Shown piece by piece: positions 6,161-15,752 of a stretch of 44,618 nucleotides of DNA. Location of the stretch: assembly GCA_031289755.1 (NCBI GenBank), contig JAITOU010000008.1:1-44618 (forward strand), read 5' to 3'. The DNA comes from Clostridiales bacterium (GTDB taxonomy: Bacteria > Bacillota > Clostridia > Christensenellales > JAISNN01). Position 1 is the stretch's first letter. Every line of letters begins with the position of its first letter. The translations under genes were made by a program, and so were the position numbers. The notes beneath the pieces are model-generated. The model was not told the DNA's origin and searched no databases. It saw only the letters and a program-made list of their open reading frames with translations.

Positions 6161-9100
6161 ATGCTTTACAACATTGAAAAGACCGATTACAAAAAATTTG
6201 AAATTTTTGAAAAAAACAAGTTAGACGCAAGAGGTTATTTTATTCCTTTTGCGTCCTATCAAGAAGCTGTGCAGACGGCTTTTATCGACGAAAGATACAA
6301 ATCTTCCAGAGTCAACGTACTGTCGGGGGCTTGGAAATTTAAATATTACAATAAGGTGTCGGCGCTTCCCGATATCATCGATACCGACAACACCGATTTT
6401 GACGATATAAAGGTTCCGTCCTGTTGGCAAAGAACGGGCTATGAGCCGCCCGTATATCTCAACGTCCGATATCCGTTCGATACAAATCCGCCGTTTTTTC
6501 CCGAAGACGTCCCCGTAGGCGTGTATTGCAAAAAATTCGATATAAAAGAAACGGTCGGCAAACATCATATTCTGACCTTTCTCGGAGTAGCTTCCTGCGT
6601 AAACGTCTACGTCAACGGCAAATATGTCGGTTACAGCGAAGGCAGTCATAACAGTGCGGAATTTGACATCGACCCGTACATAATATCAGGCGAAAACGAG
6701 CTTGTTGCCGTAGTCTTTAAATGGTGCAACGGTACTTATCTCGAATGTCAGGATATGTTCAGAGAAAACGGAATATTCAGAGACGTCTTTATTACCGAAT
6801 ATAATGATACCTATATATATGATTATTATGCCGATACTTCAAAAAACGCCGACGGTACTTACAATTTGAAATTGAGTGCCGTTATCAAAGCCTATCAAGC
6901 CGAAGCAATCACGGACGGGCTTACCTTAAAAGCCGAATTGTCTTTTAACGGAGAGATATTATCTTCGGCAAGCGTAAACGTCAACGATAACAATCCGATT
7001 TTACTTCTCGAAAATCTTAACGTGCAAGAATGGAACGCCGAAATACCCGCATTATACGACCTTTATATAATACTCGAAAGAGAAAATACTCTGCTTGATT
7101 GCATACGCAGCTATACGGGTTTTAAAAATATCGAAATTGACGGAAACGTCTTTAAATTTAACGACAAAAAAATCAAGATAAAGGGCGTAAATCATCACGA
7201 CAGCACGCCGCACGGCGGTTATGTCATGACACCCGAAGAGCTAAAAAGAGACATATTATTAATGAAAGAGTACAACGTCAACGGCGTGCGCACTTCTCAT
7301 TATCCCAAAGACCCGATTTTTGTCACGCTTTGCGACATATACGGACTCTACGTCATCGACGAAGCCGATATCGAAACACACGGCTGTTTTGACCCCAAAA
7401 AGTCAAATTTATTTAACAAACAGGCGGGCATGAACCGTATAAGCGACGATTTAAAATGGGAGAAGCATTATATCGACCGCGTAAAGCGTCTGTATTATAA
7501 GGACAGAAATCATCCTTCGGTCACGCTGTGGTCGCTCGGCAACGAAGCCGGCGGTATCAAAAATCAGGACGCTTGCTACGCTTTTTTAAAAGCGGAAGGG
7601 ACAAAAATCCCGATTCATTACGAAGGCGCAAGGCATACGCATAAGCGTCTGCATTACGACGTCATGAGTACGATGTATCCCTTTATGCGCCACGTCAACG
7701 GCGTCGTCAATAAGACTGGCTTGCCCAAATACCGCAAAGTCCCGTATTTCTTTTGCGAATACGCTCACGCAATGGGCTTCGGTCCGGGCAATTTGCGCGA
7801 ATATGCCGACGCCTTTTATAAGAGCGACGTTCTGATGGGCGGCTGTATATGGGAGTTTTTGGACCATGCCGCAGAGCATACGGAAGAGAATGCAAAATAC
7901 AAATACACCTACGGCGGCGACCACGCCGAAGAGAAGCACGACGGAAATTTTTGTGTGGACGGATTGTTTTATCCCGACCGCAGACCGCATACCGGTGCGC
8001 TCAATATGAAAGCCGTTTACCGACCGCTCATGATAAGCGCGGACGAAACGCAAAACGGTGCGTATATAATGACAAATAACAACAGATTTTTGTCGTCGGG
8101 ATATATAGACGTCACCTGGAAGCTCTTAAAAAACGGTATCGAAACGGCACGCGGAAAAATTGACGTCGATATACCGCCGGAAGAAAGCATAAAGATAACA
8201 GTACCGCACAAAAAGCCCGACAAAAACAACGATTATCATATAAATTTTGTCTGTACGGACAAAAGAGACGGACATATTATAAGCGAAGAACAGACGGAGC
8301 TTAACTTAGCACGCCCGATTTTGCCCGACGAAACGGAATACAAAGCCGAATATACCCAAGACGCCGATATAATATTGATAAAATTTAAGGGCGGCAGTAT
8401 CGTTTTTGACAAAAAAAGCGGACTCATGACCAGCCTTAAACACAAAGAAAGAGAATACTTAAATACAAAGCCCGAAAGCGGCTTGACGGGCTTTTATCCG
8501 TCCGTATACAGAGCTCCGTTGGACAACGACAATCTCATAAAGGTCTTGTATAAGCAATTCGGCACGGACGATTTGCGGCTTCGTTTAAAAAAGCTTTCGG
8601 TAAAATATGCCGAAACCGCCAAGCATTCAAAAAGTGCGGACAAAAAGGTCGAAGTAAAGATTTCTTACGGCTTAGACGGTAAATTCAAAATGTACGCCGT
8701 CAAGGTTCTCTATATAATCGACGGCAAGGGCAGAATGACCGTTACCGCGTCGCTCAAAGTGACCGCGCTTCTTTGTCGGATATACAAGAGAATGGCGCTT
8801 GTTCCGAGATTCGGACTGAACGTCGAGCTTGACGGAAAATTTGAAAATATAGAATACTTCGGGCGCGGACAAAACGAGTCCTTGCCAGATATGACCGACC
8901 ATGCACCCGTCGGTATCTACAACAAAAAGGTAGGGGATTTACGCGAAAGGTATATAAAACCGCAAGACAGCGGCAACCGTTCGGAGATAAGGTATTTAAA
9001 GCTGAGCGACGCAAAGGACAACGGATTGCTCATCAGAAAAGCCGTAGATAATTTCAATTTTAACGCGGCGCACTTCACCGTCAAGCAGCTTGCGGCGGCA

Positions 9101-9265
9101 AAACACCAAGAGGATTTAAAGGAAACGAACACCGTTAATCTCTCGTTGGACGGCTTTGTAAGGGGAAGCGGAAGCAATAGCTGCGGCCCTTTGACGCTCA
9201 AAAAATACACAATTAATATGAATAAAACTCTTAAATTTTCATTTATTACGGAATTTTTGAATTAA
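6161..9265 (+). CDS. lacZ: Beta-galactosidase, GH2 (LacZ type)
   Basis: 1034-residue glycoside hydrolase family 2 enzyme, the length of the long LacZ type; hydrolyses terminal beta-galactosides in the cytoplasm. N-terminal jelly-roll with VPSCWQRTGYEPPVYLNVRYPF and the YVGYSEGSHNSAEFDI segment; immunoglobulin-like domain about 215-325; TIM barrel from about 330 with KGVNHHDSTPHGG and GVRTSHYPKDP. The acid/base is Glu462 in WSLGNEAGG and the nucleophile Glu533 in FFCEYAHAMGFGPGNL. The C-terminal beta-sandwich (Bgal_small_N) covers about 740-1030 with NENL-type FGRGQNESLPD. The ribosome site GAGGG precedes ATG 6161. Single-gene transcript with no permease beside it, so import must be encoded elsewhere. 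Confidence 0.97.
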   Translation: MLYNIEKTDYKKFEIFEKNKLDARGYFIPFASYQEAVQTAFIDERYKSSRVNVLSGAWKFKYYNKVSALPDIIDTDNTDFDDIKVPSCWQRTGYEPPVYLNVRYPFDTNPPFFPEDVPVGVYCKKFDIKETVGKHHILTFLGVASCVNVYVNGKYVGYSEGSHNSAEFDIDPYIISGENELVAVVFKWCNGTYLECQDMFRENGIFRDVFITEYNDTYIYDYYADTSKNADGTYNLKLSAVIKAYQAEAITDGLTLKAELSFNGEILSSASVNVNDNNPILLLENLNVQEWNAEIPALYDLYIILERENTLLDCIRSYTGFKNIEIDGNVFKFNDKKIKIKGVNHHDSTPHGGYVMTPEELKRDILLMKEYNVNGVRTSHYPKDPIFVTLCDIYGLYVIDEADIETHGCFDPKKSNLFNKQAGMNRISDDLKWEKHYIDRVKRLYYKDRNHPSVTLWSLGNEAGGIKNQDACYAFLKAEGTKIPIHYEGARHTHKRLHYDVMSTMYPFMRHVNGVVNKTGLPKYRKVPYFFCEYAHAMGFGPGNLREYADAFYKSDVLMGGCIWEFLDHAAEHTEENAKYKYTYGGDHAEEKHDGNFCVDGLFYPDRRPHTGALNMKAVYRPLMISADETQNGAYIMTNNNRFLSSGYIDVTWKLLKNGIETARGKIDVDIPPEESIKITVPHKKPDKNNDYHINFVCTDKRDGHIISEEQTELNLARPILPDETEYKAEYTQDADIILIKFKGGSIVFDKKSGLMTSLKHKEREYLNTKPESGLTGFYPSVYRAPLDNDNLIKVLYKQFGTDDLRLRLKKLSVKYAETAKHSKSADKKVEVKISYGLDGKFKMYAVKVLYIIDGKGRMTVTASLKVTALLCRIYKRMALVPRFGLNVELDGKFENIEYFGRGQNESLPDMTDHAPVGIYNKKVGDLRERYIKPQDSGNRSEIRYLKLSDAKDNGLLIRKAVDNFNFNAAHFTVKQLAAAKHQEDLKETNTVNLSLDGFVRGSGSNSCGPLTLKKYTINMNKTLKFSFITEFLN

Positions 9266-9301
9266 TCACGTTTTTTGGATAAAAAATGTCAAAAAACCCC
9301 G

Positions 9302-9329
9302 TTGACTTATGGAATAATCCCGATATAAA
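9302..9329 (+). promoter_or_regulatory. Probable promoter for divIVA-like gene
   Basis: TTGACT (9302-9307), 16-nt spacer, TATAAA (9324-9329). Confidence 0.5.
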
Positions 9330-9337
9330 ATATATTC

Positions 9338-9360
9338 AAAAAGCCGCAAAGGCTTTTTTG
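9338..9360 (+). terminator. Terminator-like hairpin between promoter and start of divIVA-like gene
   Basis: AAAAGCC, loop GCAAA, GGCTTTTTT; the T run abuts a GGGGGAGG ribosome site. It may end lacZ transcripts, but it lies after the candidate promoter and so could also attenuate the next gene. The stem is short, so activity is uncertain. Confidence 0.4.
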
Positions 9361-9371
9361 GGGGAGGCTTT

Positions 9372-10154
9372 ATGTCGGGATTTTCCGTTGTCAAAAAGGG
9401 GTATGATTCAAAAGAGGTAGACGAATATATAACAAAAAACAATATGTATCTTGAAGATAAGCTCAAAGAGCAAAAGCTCAGAATCAACGAGCTAAAAAAT
9501 CAAAATCTAAAACTCGCCGTCAAAATAAAGGAAATGAAAGGACGCGAGGACGACGTAAAGAACGCCCTGATAGCCGCGAACGAAAAATCAAAGGAGATAA
9601 TGTCGGCGGTAAAAATCAAGTATGCTCTCGAAGGGCAAAGGATACGTCTTTTGCAGGCGAAGTGGACAAGCTATTTTGAAAGCGGCATGAAAAAATACGA
9701 CAACGACGATTACAAAAAATGTCAGGCGCATTATATCAAGGCAGAAACGGAGATAAGAGAAATACTCAAAAACGATTTCGGGATAATCACCGAAAAAGCC
9801 CTTCCGTCGGCTAACGACGAAATCTTGACGCAATACAGGAATGAAACCGAACGCTTATTCGGCAGCGGCGGCGAAAGAGAGATTTACGGCGAGATTATCA
9901 AAAACATCAAAAAAGAATTGGGCGGAGAATGCTCGGCGGAGACCGACGCTATCGACGGCGAAGAGCCGGACGGCGACATAACCGATTATGAATTACCGTA
10001 CGGAATAAAGTCTATTTCAAACGGATACCGTTCGGCACCGTCCGTTGCCGCCCCCGAAAAAGCCGAGCCGGCCGAAAGAAGAGATTTTACAAATCTCGCG
10101 TCGGTAAAGCCGGAGCAGTCCTTAGAAGAGCTGTGCCGAGAATTGGGTCTGTGA
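9372..10154 (+). CDS. DivIVA-domain coiled-coil protein
   Basis: 260-residue protein whose N-terminus, GFSVVKKGYDSKEVDEYI (residues 3-20), is the membrane-curvature/lipid-binding segment of DivIVA/GpsB proteins. A coiled coil follows at about 25-75 (KLKEQKLRINELKNQNLKLAVKIKEMK), then a helical middle part with an unusual KWTSYFESGMKKYDNDDYKKC stretch, and an acidic, probably disordered tail (190-260). DivIVA proteins sit at septa and poles and recruit division or sporulation partners. Its place just before the ftsA-ftsZ region fits a division role. A strong GGGGGAGG ribosome site sets ATG 9372. It is longer than GpsB and differs from Bacillus DivIVA in the tail, so the exact partner is unknown. 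Confidence 0.85.
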   Translation: MSGFSVVKKGYDSKEVDEYITKNNMYLEDKLKEQKLRINELKNQNLKLAVKIKEMKGREDDVKNALIAANEKSKEIMSAVKIKYALEGQRIRLLQAKWTSYFESGMKKYDNDDYKKCQAHYIKAETEIREILKNDFGIITEKALPSANDEILTQYRNETERLFGSGGEREIYGEIIKNIKKELGGECSAETDAIDGEEPDGDITDYELPYGIKSISNGYRSAPSVAAPEKAEPAERRDFTNLASVKPEQSLEELCRELGL

Positions 10155-10684
10155 TAAAACCGCAGGCGGAGAAGAAGCCGATATCGAGTAATGCTCTCGG
10201 ATGCGTCCGATAAAATATATCTCATTTGCACTGCGCCGTCAAAAACCGAGATATGGTGTCATATTTCCCCGCGAACAAGCACATATTACATCATGCGCAC
10301 AAGAAATAATATTTGCGGCAGGCGGGTAAGCTATTATAATGACAAGCCGCCGCATACCGTTGCAAAAATCTTAAAACAAGACGGAGATAATAAATTTCTA
10401 TATTTACGCTTTATATTGTATACGCCGTAAAAATTTTCTACTAATTGTACCTGCGACGATATATCGGAAAGAAATGTCGGAAATTACGCCTTAAAAGTCC
10501 GCAGATTGAAAAATAATCAATTTTATTTCTTGACGGGGCAATAAATTTTATTTAAATTATTGACTTTTACGGGGTTATTTGATATACTGTTTGAAGTAAT
10601 AAAATATTCCGAACGGGAAAGGCGCGATTTTTGACTGCACAGCACATTTTTGCCGCGCTACCGATACGGAAAACCGGAGAGAAT
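10155..10684. other. 530-nt intergenic region, no gene seen
   Basis: No convincing coding frame: the 79-codon frame at 10191-10430 lacks a ribosome site and has an unordered composition. No RNase P, tmRNA, SRP or 6S motif is visible. Short GC-rich complementary pieces occur (GCGGC at 10314-10318 with GCCGC near 10347), so an unannotated small RNA is possible but unproven. The last 125 nt hold the promoter at 10560 and the leader of the next gene. Confidence 0.5.
10560..10588 (+). promoter_or_regulatory. Sigma-A promoter for the 10685-ftsA-ftsZ cluster
   Basis: TTGACT (10560-10565), 17-nt spacer, TATACT (10583-10588). The predicted start is near 10595, about 90 nt before ATG 10685. No terminator separates the three genes downstream. 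Confidence 0.8.
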
Positions 10685-11602
10685 ATGAGTGAATTTTACA
10701 ACGTATTAAAAGACGGTTTTGCAAAAGTAAAGCCGGAATATGTCTTTCTAATTTTTTTAATCATCGTTGTAGCGGCTTTTGCGGTAACGCTTCTTCTTTC
10801 CGAAAAAAAGCAAAAGGGCTATATTTCGGCTTTTAAAAAAGCCGTCGGCTATCTTAGCGACCCGTCTATCAAAATAGTCGGCAACACCTTCAAATTTTTC
10901 GACAAAAATTATGTCGTCTATTTTCCGCAGGCAATGCAAAACAGGCTTTCGGCTTATTTTGAAACGACCGAAGGCAGACCAAGCTCTTTTTTGACCGAAG
11001 CGGAATGTATCAAGCTCAAAGCCGACCGTGCGCGCAACAAGACTTTTTTTGCAATCTACGATTTGGTAATCTTCGCGGCATTTCTTTTGTCCGCTGCGGT
11101 TACTTTCCATGACGGAGCGGCATTCGGTATAGCGGCTATATTGCCGCTTGTGTTGGCGGTCATATTCAGATATACTCTGAAACTACGCGCCGCCGCCTTA
11201 GATACGGAGCTTTCCGAAAGCTTTTATGAGCTTGTCTATGCATTGGACGATTCAGTCGGCATCAAGGATAACGGCAGACTAATCGAACCGTCAAGCGTCA
11301 TACTCGCCAGAGCGTCGGCTCTCATCGAGAGAATAATCAAAGAAGAAACGGAAGCCCAAAGGTATTATTTTATCAATGAAACCGACGGCTTAAACAAAGA
11401 ACTCAAAATGGAGAGACTTTATGCGATAGCCGAAAACGTCGCTCTGATATGCGGAGAGGAAACTTCCGCCGCCACACTCAAAAAGGTCTTTGCTATGATA
11501 TCCGACGCGCGGTCTTTTTATAAGTCGGACGAAGAAACGGAAATTGTCAACGAATGTCTTGTCAAGCTCAAAAACGCCGCTGTAAGAGCAGAAAGACGGT
11601 AA
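10685..11602 (+). CDS. Membrane protein of unknown function upstream of ftsA
   Basis: 305-residue protein not recognised. A hydrophobic helix at about 20-38 (YVFLIFLIIVVAAFAVTLLL) and two more at about 125-165 (YDLVIFAAFLLSAAVTF, AFGIAAILPLVLAVIF) anchor it; the rest is charged and mainly helical, with a long cytoplasmic-looking C-terminal part (170-305). Start placed at ATG 10685 because GGAGAG (10676-10681) precedes it; the longer frame would begin with a TTG lacking a ribosome site. First gene of a transcript that appears to continue into ftsA and ftsZ, so a cell-division role is the contextual guess. It could be a lineage-specific divisome or membrane-topology factor. Confidence 0.8.
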   Translation: MSEFYNVLKDGFAKVKPEYVFLIFLIIVVAAFAVTLLLSEKKQKGYISAFKKAVGYLSDPSIKIVGNTFKFFDKNYVVYFPQAMQNRLSAYFETTEGRPSSFLTEAECIKLKADRARNKTFFAIYDLVIFAAFLLSAAVTFHDGAAFGIAAILPLVLAVIFRYTLKLRAAALDTELSESFYELVYALDDSVGIKDNGRLIEPSSVILARASALIERIIKEETEAQRYYFINETDGLNKELKMERLYAIAENVALICGEETSAATLKKVFAMISDARSFYKSDEETEIVNECLVKLKNAAVRAERR

Positions 11603-11659
11603 CGGAATTTAGTTTTTATTCCGTGTAAATATTGCGTGATACTTAAGAGGTTTACATAA

Positions 11660-12847
11660 ATGCCTAAAAATAACGAAATTGCCGTCTTGGATATCGGTTC
11701 GGAAAAAATCCGTGCCGCCGTAGCGGAAAAAAACAACAGGTCGAATATATTCGTCCGCGGAGTCGGAGAGGCTGAATACTCCGGCTTTTATAACGGCGAA
11801 TGGCTTGACCCTTCGGAAATAAGACAGGCGGTTGTTTCCGCCGTAAACAGAGCGGAAGCGTCCTCCGGGCGAACGATAAAAAAGATTTTTATCGGAGTAC
11901 CTTCGGAGTTTTCTTATTCCGTATGCAAAGAGCCCGCGCTGTATTTCGGCAAACAAAAAAAGATAACAAACGATGAGATTGCTTTACTTTTCAAAAAAGG
12001 AGACCGTTTTCAGGACGACGACCTTTTTGAGACGGTCAATATTTCTCCCGTATATTTTTTGTTGACGGACAACAAGCGTATCATCGAGCCGAGAGGACTT
12101 ATGTCCGAACAGCTTCGCGCGCTTGTTTCTTATGTCAGATGTCTAAGGTCTTTTATCGAACAATTCGAGGCCATTTTTTCTGCGCTTGACATCGAAACCG
12201 AATTTGTTTCGTCAGTTTGGGCGGAAATAATGTATCTTTTCGAGCCGGAACAGAGAGACCATTACATACTTTTTGCGGATATAGGATATATTACTTCAAG
12301 CCTTGCTATATTACGCGGCGACGGGATTTTGCATTTGGCATCCTTTTCGCTTGGCGGCGGCAACGTAACCGCCGACATATCCGAAGTTTTTTCGCTTCCT
12401 TTCGGCAATGCGGAAAAATTAAAATCGGGAGTCGATTTGACCCGTTCATACGATACGGGCATAAACGTAGCCGATAACATTCCTTTAAAAGCCTTAAACG
12501 ATATCGTTTCGGCTCGCTTAGAGGATTTTGCAGACATTATAAATGCCTGTATCAAAAAAAGCACTTATGACTGTCCGTCACATATCTCGTTGTTTTTAAC
12601 GGGCGGCGGTCTGAGCTATATAAAAGGCGTCAAGGAGTTTTTGTCCGAGCTTACGGACAGAAACATAGAAATAATTGCGCCTAATGTTCCTAACTTCGAT
12701 AAGCCGCACTTCTCATCGCTTTTCGGGCTTATCAATATTGCCGGCGGCAATACGCCGGACGAAAACGACAAAGACAGCGGTGTATCAAAAAAGGGTTTTT
12801 TAAACAAAATTTTCAAAAAACGTTTGGAGGCAAATAACGATGATTGA
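11660..12847 (+). CDS. ftsA: Cell division protein FtsA
   Basis: 395-residue actin-fold ATPase that tethers FtsZ to the membrane. N-terminal phosphate-1 loop [15 protein letters not shown] (15-29), the SHS2-type 1C domain around 80-160 ([29 protein letters not shown]), the second phosphate/adenosine part with [20 protein letters not shown] and [11 protein letters not shown], and [18 protein letters not shown]. The C-terminal amphipathic membrane-targeting helix is visible as [14 protein letters not shown]. It is slightly shorter than Bacillus FtsA. AGAGG (11646-11650) precedes ATG 11660. Its stop overlaps the ftsZ start by 8 nt, so the two are translationally coupled. Confidence 0.92.
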   Translation: MPKNNEIAVLDIGSEKIRAAVAEKNNRSNIFVRGVGEAEYSGFYNGEWLDPSEIRQAVVSAVNRAEASSGRTIKKIFIGVPSEFSYSVCKEPALYFGKQKKITNDEIALLFKKGDRFQDDDLFETVNISPVYFLLTDNKRIIEPRGLMSEQLRALVSYVRCLRSFIEQFEAIFSALDIETEFVSSVWAEIMYLFEPEQRDHYILFADIGYITSSLAILRGDGILHLASFSLGGGNVTADISEVFSLPFGNAEKLKSGVDLTRSYDTGINVADNIPLKALNDIVSARLEDFADIINACIKKSTYDCPSHISLFLTGGGLSYIKGVKEFLSELTDRNIEIIAPNVPNFDKPHFSSLFGLINIAGGNTPDENDKDSGVSKKGFLNKIFKKRLEANNDD

Positions 12848-14078
12848 TTACTCTCCGTCAATGATGGCAAAAATAAAAGTAATAGGTGTAGGCGGCGGCG
12901 GCAATAATGCCGTCAACAGAATGGTAAGCGCAAATATCAAGAGCGCTGAATTTATTGCGATAAATACGGATTATCAGAGCTTATGTCTGTCAAAAGCTCC
13001 GGTAAAACTGCAAATAGGTCAAAATCTCACAAAGGGATTAGGCGCGGGTGCCGACCCCGATATCGGTCAAAAGGCCGCAGACGAAAGCCGAAAGGAAATA
13101 ACGGAGCTTTTGAAGGGAACGGATTTGCTCTTTATTACCGCCGGAATGGGCGGCGGTACAGGCACGGGAGCCGCTCCGATAGTAGCGGAGATAGCCAAGG
13201 AATTGGGTATACTTACGGTAGCCGTCGTCACAAAGCCTTTCAAATTTGAAGGCAAGAAGCGTATGGAAAACACCGCCGTCGGCATAGAAAATCTCAGAAA
13301 ATTTGTCGACACGCTGCTCATCATTCCTAACGACAGGCTGTTGCAGGTTTTGGAGAAAGGAACGCCTATCATAAAGGCTTTCCAAGTCGCCGACGACGTT
13401 CTCCGCCAAGGTATTCAGGGCGTGTCCGATTTGATTGTTACGCCGTCGCTTATCAATCTCGATTTTGCCGACGTCAGAACTATAATGAAGAATAAAGGTC
13501 TGGCTCACATGGGTATAGGACAGGGTAAAGGCGAAAACCGTACTCTCGACGCCGTGAGAAAGGCCGTTCAAAGTCCGCTTCTCGAAACAAGTATCGAAGG
13601 GGCTACCGGCGTTATCTTAAACGTCACCGGCGGACTTGACCTTTCGCTATCCGAAGTTGACGAGGCTTGCCGTCTTGTTCAGGACGTCGTGGATATTTCC
13701 GCAAACATCATCTTCGGTGCCGGAATCGACGAAAATTTAAAAGACGAAGTAGTGATAACTATAATCGCTACGGGTTTTCAAGCCCCGAAAGAAGCTAAGG
13801 GCGCGGCGCGTTCGACCGGAACTATGCTTCAAGGCAACAGAGACGTACGCGGAGGCGCGCCTGTCACGGCGACTACGCTTTCAGATGACGAAAAGCTTTA
13901 CAATTTCAATCCCGTCCAGACCGAACCGCAACGTCAGCAGCCTTCCGCCGGATACGGATATCAGCAGCAACAGCCACAGCAACCGACTTACGGAGCTTCT
14001 CAGCAAAACACTTCCAGAGTCAATGTCAATGACAACAGTACGCCGGCATTTTTGAGACGTTTCAGAAACGACAAATAA
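12840..14078 (+). CDS. ftsZ: Cell division GTPase FtsZ
   Basis: 412-residue tubulin homologue that forms the division ring. GTP-binding signature GGGTGTG at residues 104-110, N-terminal [18 protein letters not shown]7-loop region with [22 protein letters not shown] and the C-terminal domain up to about 320. A Gln-rich linker ([17 protein letters not shown]) leads to the conserved C-terminal peptide [11 protein letters not shown], which binds FtsA and other partners. The ribosome site TGGAGG (12825-12830) lies inside ftsA, and the start overlaps the ftsA end. A strong terminator follows at 14091, closing the division cluster. Confidence 0.98.
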   Translation: MIDYSPSMMAKIKVIGVGGGGNNAVNRMVSANIKSAEFIAINTDYQSLCLSKAPVKLQIGQNLTKGLGAGADPDIGQKAADESRKEITELLKGTDLLFITAGMGGGTGTGAAPIVAEIAKELGILTVAVVTKPFKFEGKKRMENTAVGIENLRKFVDTLLIIPNDRLLQVLEKGTPIIKAFQVADDVLRQGIQGVSDLIVTPSLINLDFADVRTIMKNKGLAHMGIGQGKGENRTLDAVRKAVQSPLLETSIEGATGVILNVTGGLDLSLSEVDEACRLVQDVVDISANIIFGAGIDENLKDEVVITIIATGFQAPKEAKGAARSTGTMLQGNRDVRGGAPVTATTLSDDEKLYNFNPVQTEPQRQQPSAGYGYQQQQPQQPTYGASQQNTSRVNVNDNSTPAFLRRFRNDK

Positions 14079-14090
14079 TAAACGGAACAA

Positions 14091-14124
14091 TATAACGGCG
14101 GAAAATTTTCGCCGTTATTTTTTG
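14091..14124 (+). terminator. Intrinsic terminator after ftsZ
   Basis: ATAACGGCG (14092-14100) pairs with CGCCGTTAT (14110-14118), followed by a T run. It lies only 12 nt before the nth start, so some read-through into nth is likely because no promoter is visible between them. Confidence 0.8.
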
Positions 14125-14135
14125 GACGGACGGAT

Positions 14136-14786
14136 ATGGATAAACAAGAGCTGAACGCGGTAATAGACGAATTGACGAAGCGTTTTCCGAACGCTCGCTG
14201 TGAACTCGGTTATAATTCGCCGTTCGAGCTTTTGACGGCGGTTATTTTGTCCGCTCAATGCACCGACAAACGCGTAAATCAAGTGACCCCGATTCTTTTT
14301 AAAAGATATCCTTCGCCGGCGGCTTATACGGAAGCGGACGACGCCGAATTGGAGCAATATCTCTATCCTTTGGGGTTTTACAAAAACAAATCCAAATCTC
14401 TCAAAGCCGCCGCCAAAATGATATTATCGGAATACGGCGGAGAAGTACCGCTCGGCTTCGATGACCTTGTCCGCATTCCCGGAGTCGGCAGAAAAACCGC
14501 AAACGTCATTCTCTCCGAAGCTTTCGGACAAAATGCTTTTGCCGTCGATACGCACGTCCTACGGGTCGCGAATAGGCTCGGCATTATACGAAGCGACGAC
14601 CCTTACAAGGTCGAGCTTGCCGTGACGGCTCTTTTGGACGCCGCGCGATTGGGCAAAGCGCATATACTCTTGGTCAACTTCGGCAGATATTTGTGCGTCG
14701 CAAGAAATCCAAAATGCTATGAGTGTCCTATAACGTCTTATTGCAAGCACTATATCGATAAAAATATCAAAAACGATAATACCTAA
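14136..14786 (+). CDS. nth: Endonuclease III
   Basis: 216-residue DNA glycosylase/AP lyase that removes oxidised pyrimidines in base-excision repair. Helix-hairpin-helix LVRIPGVGRKTANVIL (111-126) with catalytic Lys120, catalytic Asp138 in AVDTHVLRVANRLG, and the [4Fe-4S] ligands Cys187, Cys194, Cys197 and Cys203 in C-x6-C-x2-C-x5-C order. Length and residue numbering match the Escherichia coli enzyme almost exactly. The start has a weak GGACGG ribosome site just after the ftsZ terminator. nfnA follows after 63 nt. Confidence 0.97.
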   Translation: MDKQELNAVIDELTKRFPNARCELGYNSPFELLTAVILSAQCTDKRVNQVTPILFKRYPSPAAYTEADDAELEQYLYPLGFYKNKSKSLKAAAKMILSEYGGEVPLGFDDLVRIPGVGRKTANVILSEAFGQNAFAVDTHVLRVANRLGIIRSDDPYKVELAVTALLDAARLGKAHILLVNFGRYLCVARNPKCYECPITSYCKHYIDKNIKNDNT

Positions 14787-14849
14787 ACAGATTATGTATT
14801 TTATTAAATACCGTTTTAGAATAAAAAATTTAAAAATATACGGGAAGCT

Positions 14850-15677
14850 ATGTACAAAATACTAAAAAAAAGAAATCTAACCGAAAACGTAGTCGAATTT
14901 GTCATCGATGCACCCAACATAACGAAGAGATGTTTGCCGGGTCAGTTTATAATACTTCGCGTCGATAAAGACGGCGAAAGAGTGCCTTTGACAATCGCCG
15001 GATACGACAGGACAAGCGGCAGCATAACGATTTTGGTTCAGTCGGTCGGATTTTCCACCATGAAGCTCGCCAAGCTCAACGAAGGTGATTTTGTCGAGGA
15101 TTTTGCTGGACCGCTCGGCAATCCTACCGATTTGAGCGGTTTTTGCAACATTTTGCACGTTGCAGGCGGCATCGGCTCTGCCGTTATATTGCCGCAGGTC
15201 AAATATCTAAGGACAAATACGTCGCAAAAATCCGACGTTATATTGGGCGGACGAACCGCATCGCTTTTGACTTACGAAAAGGAACTCGGCGAATACGCCG
15301 ACAATCTCTATATAATGACGGACGACGGCTCTAAGGGCGAAAAGGGTTTTGTCACCGATATGCTAAAAAAGCTTATCGACGGCGGCAAAAAATACGACGC
15401 GGTTTTTGCGGTAGGCCCTATGCCGATGATGCGCGGCGTGACAAGGCTGACGGCGGAATACGGAATACACACGATAATAAGCATGAACGCGCTCATGGTT
15501 GACGGCACGGGAATGTGCGGCTGCTGCCGTTTGACGGTCGGCGGCGTGACAAAATACGCTTGTGTGGACGGTCCGGAATTTGACGGACATAAGGTGGATT
15601 TTGAAGAAGCAATGAACCGCGCCGGATTTTATAAGGAAAAAGAAAAGGAACATATTTGCAGATTGCAAAACAAATAA
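14850..15677 (+). CDS. nfnA: NfnA-type ferredoxin-NADP+ reductase subunit (PyrK-like)
   Basis: 275-residue FAD/NAD-binding protein of the PyrK/sulfide dehydrogenase beta group. FAD domain at 1-95 with PLTIAGYDRTSGSITILVQ; NAD domain from LHVAGGIGSAVILPQVKYL; C-terminal [2Fe-2S] site MVDGTGMCGCCRLTVGG, with Asp218, Cys223, Cys226 (Cys225 is extra) and Cys238 in YACVDGPEFDGH. The Asp plus three Cys set is the mark of NfnA. With NfnB it couples NADH and reduced ferredoxin to NADP+ reduction by flavin-based electron bifurcation in anaerobes. Without biochemistry, a plain NADPH-dependent glutamate synthase partner remains an alternative. Preceded by a GGGAAG ribosome site. Confidence 0.85.
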   Translation: MYKILKKRNLTENVVEFVIDAPNITKRCLPGQFIILRVDKDGERVPLTIAGYDRTSGSITILVQSVGFSTMKLAKLNEGDFVEDFAGPLGNPTDLSGFCNILHVAGGIGSAVILPQVKYLRTNTSQKSDVILGGRTASLLTYEKELGEYADNLYIMTDDGSKGEKGFVTDMLKKLIDGGKKYDAVFAVGPMPMMRGVTRLTAEYGIHTIISMNALMVDGTGMCGCCRLTVGGVTKYACVDGPEFDGHKVDFEEAMNRAGFYKEKEKEHICRLQNK

Positions 15678-15752
15678 ATTGCACCGTGCAAACGAGATAA
15701 TTTTTAAGCGAAAATTTCCAAACAAAATTATAATATTTTCAGGAGCAAAAAA

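Noticed and set aside
10191-10430. 79-codon frame in the gap before the membrane protein
   Set aside because: No ribosome site, no ordered composition and no recognisable motif; treated as intergenic.
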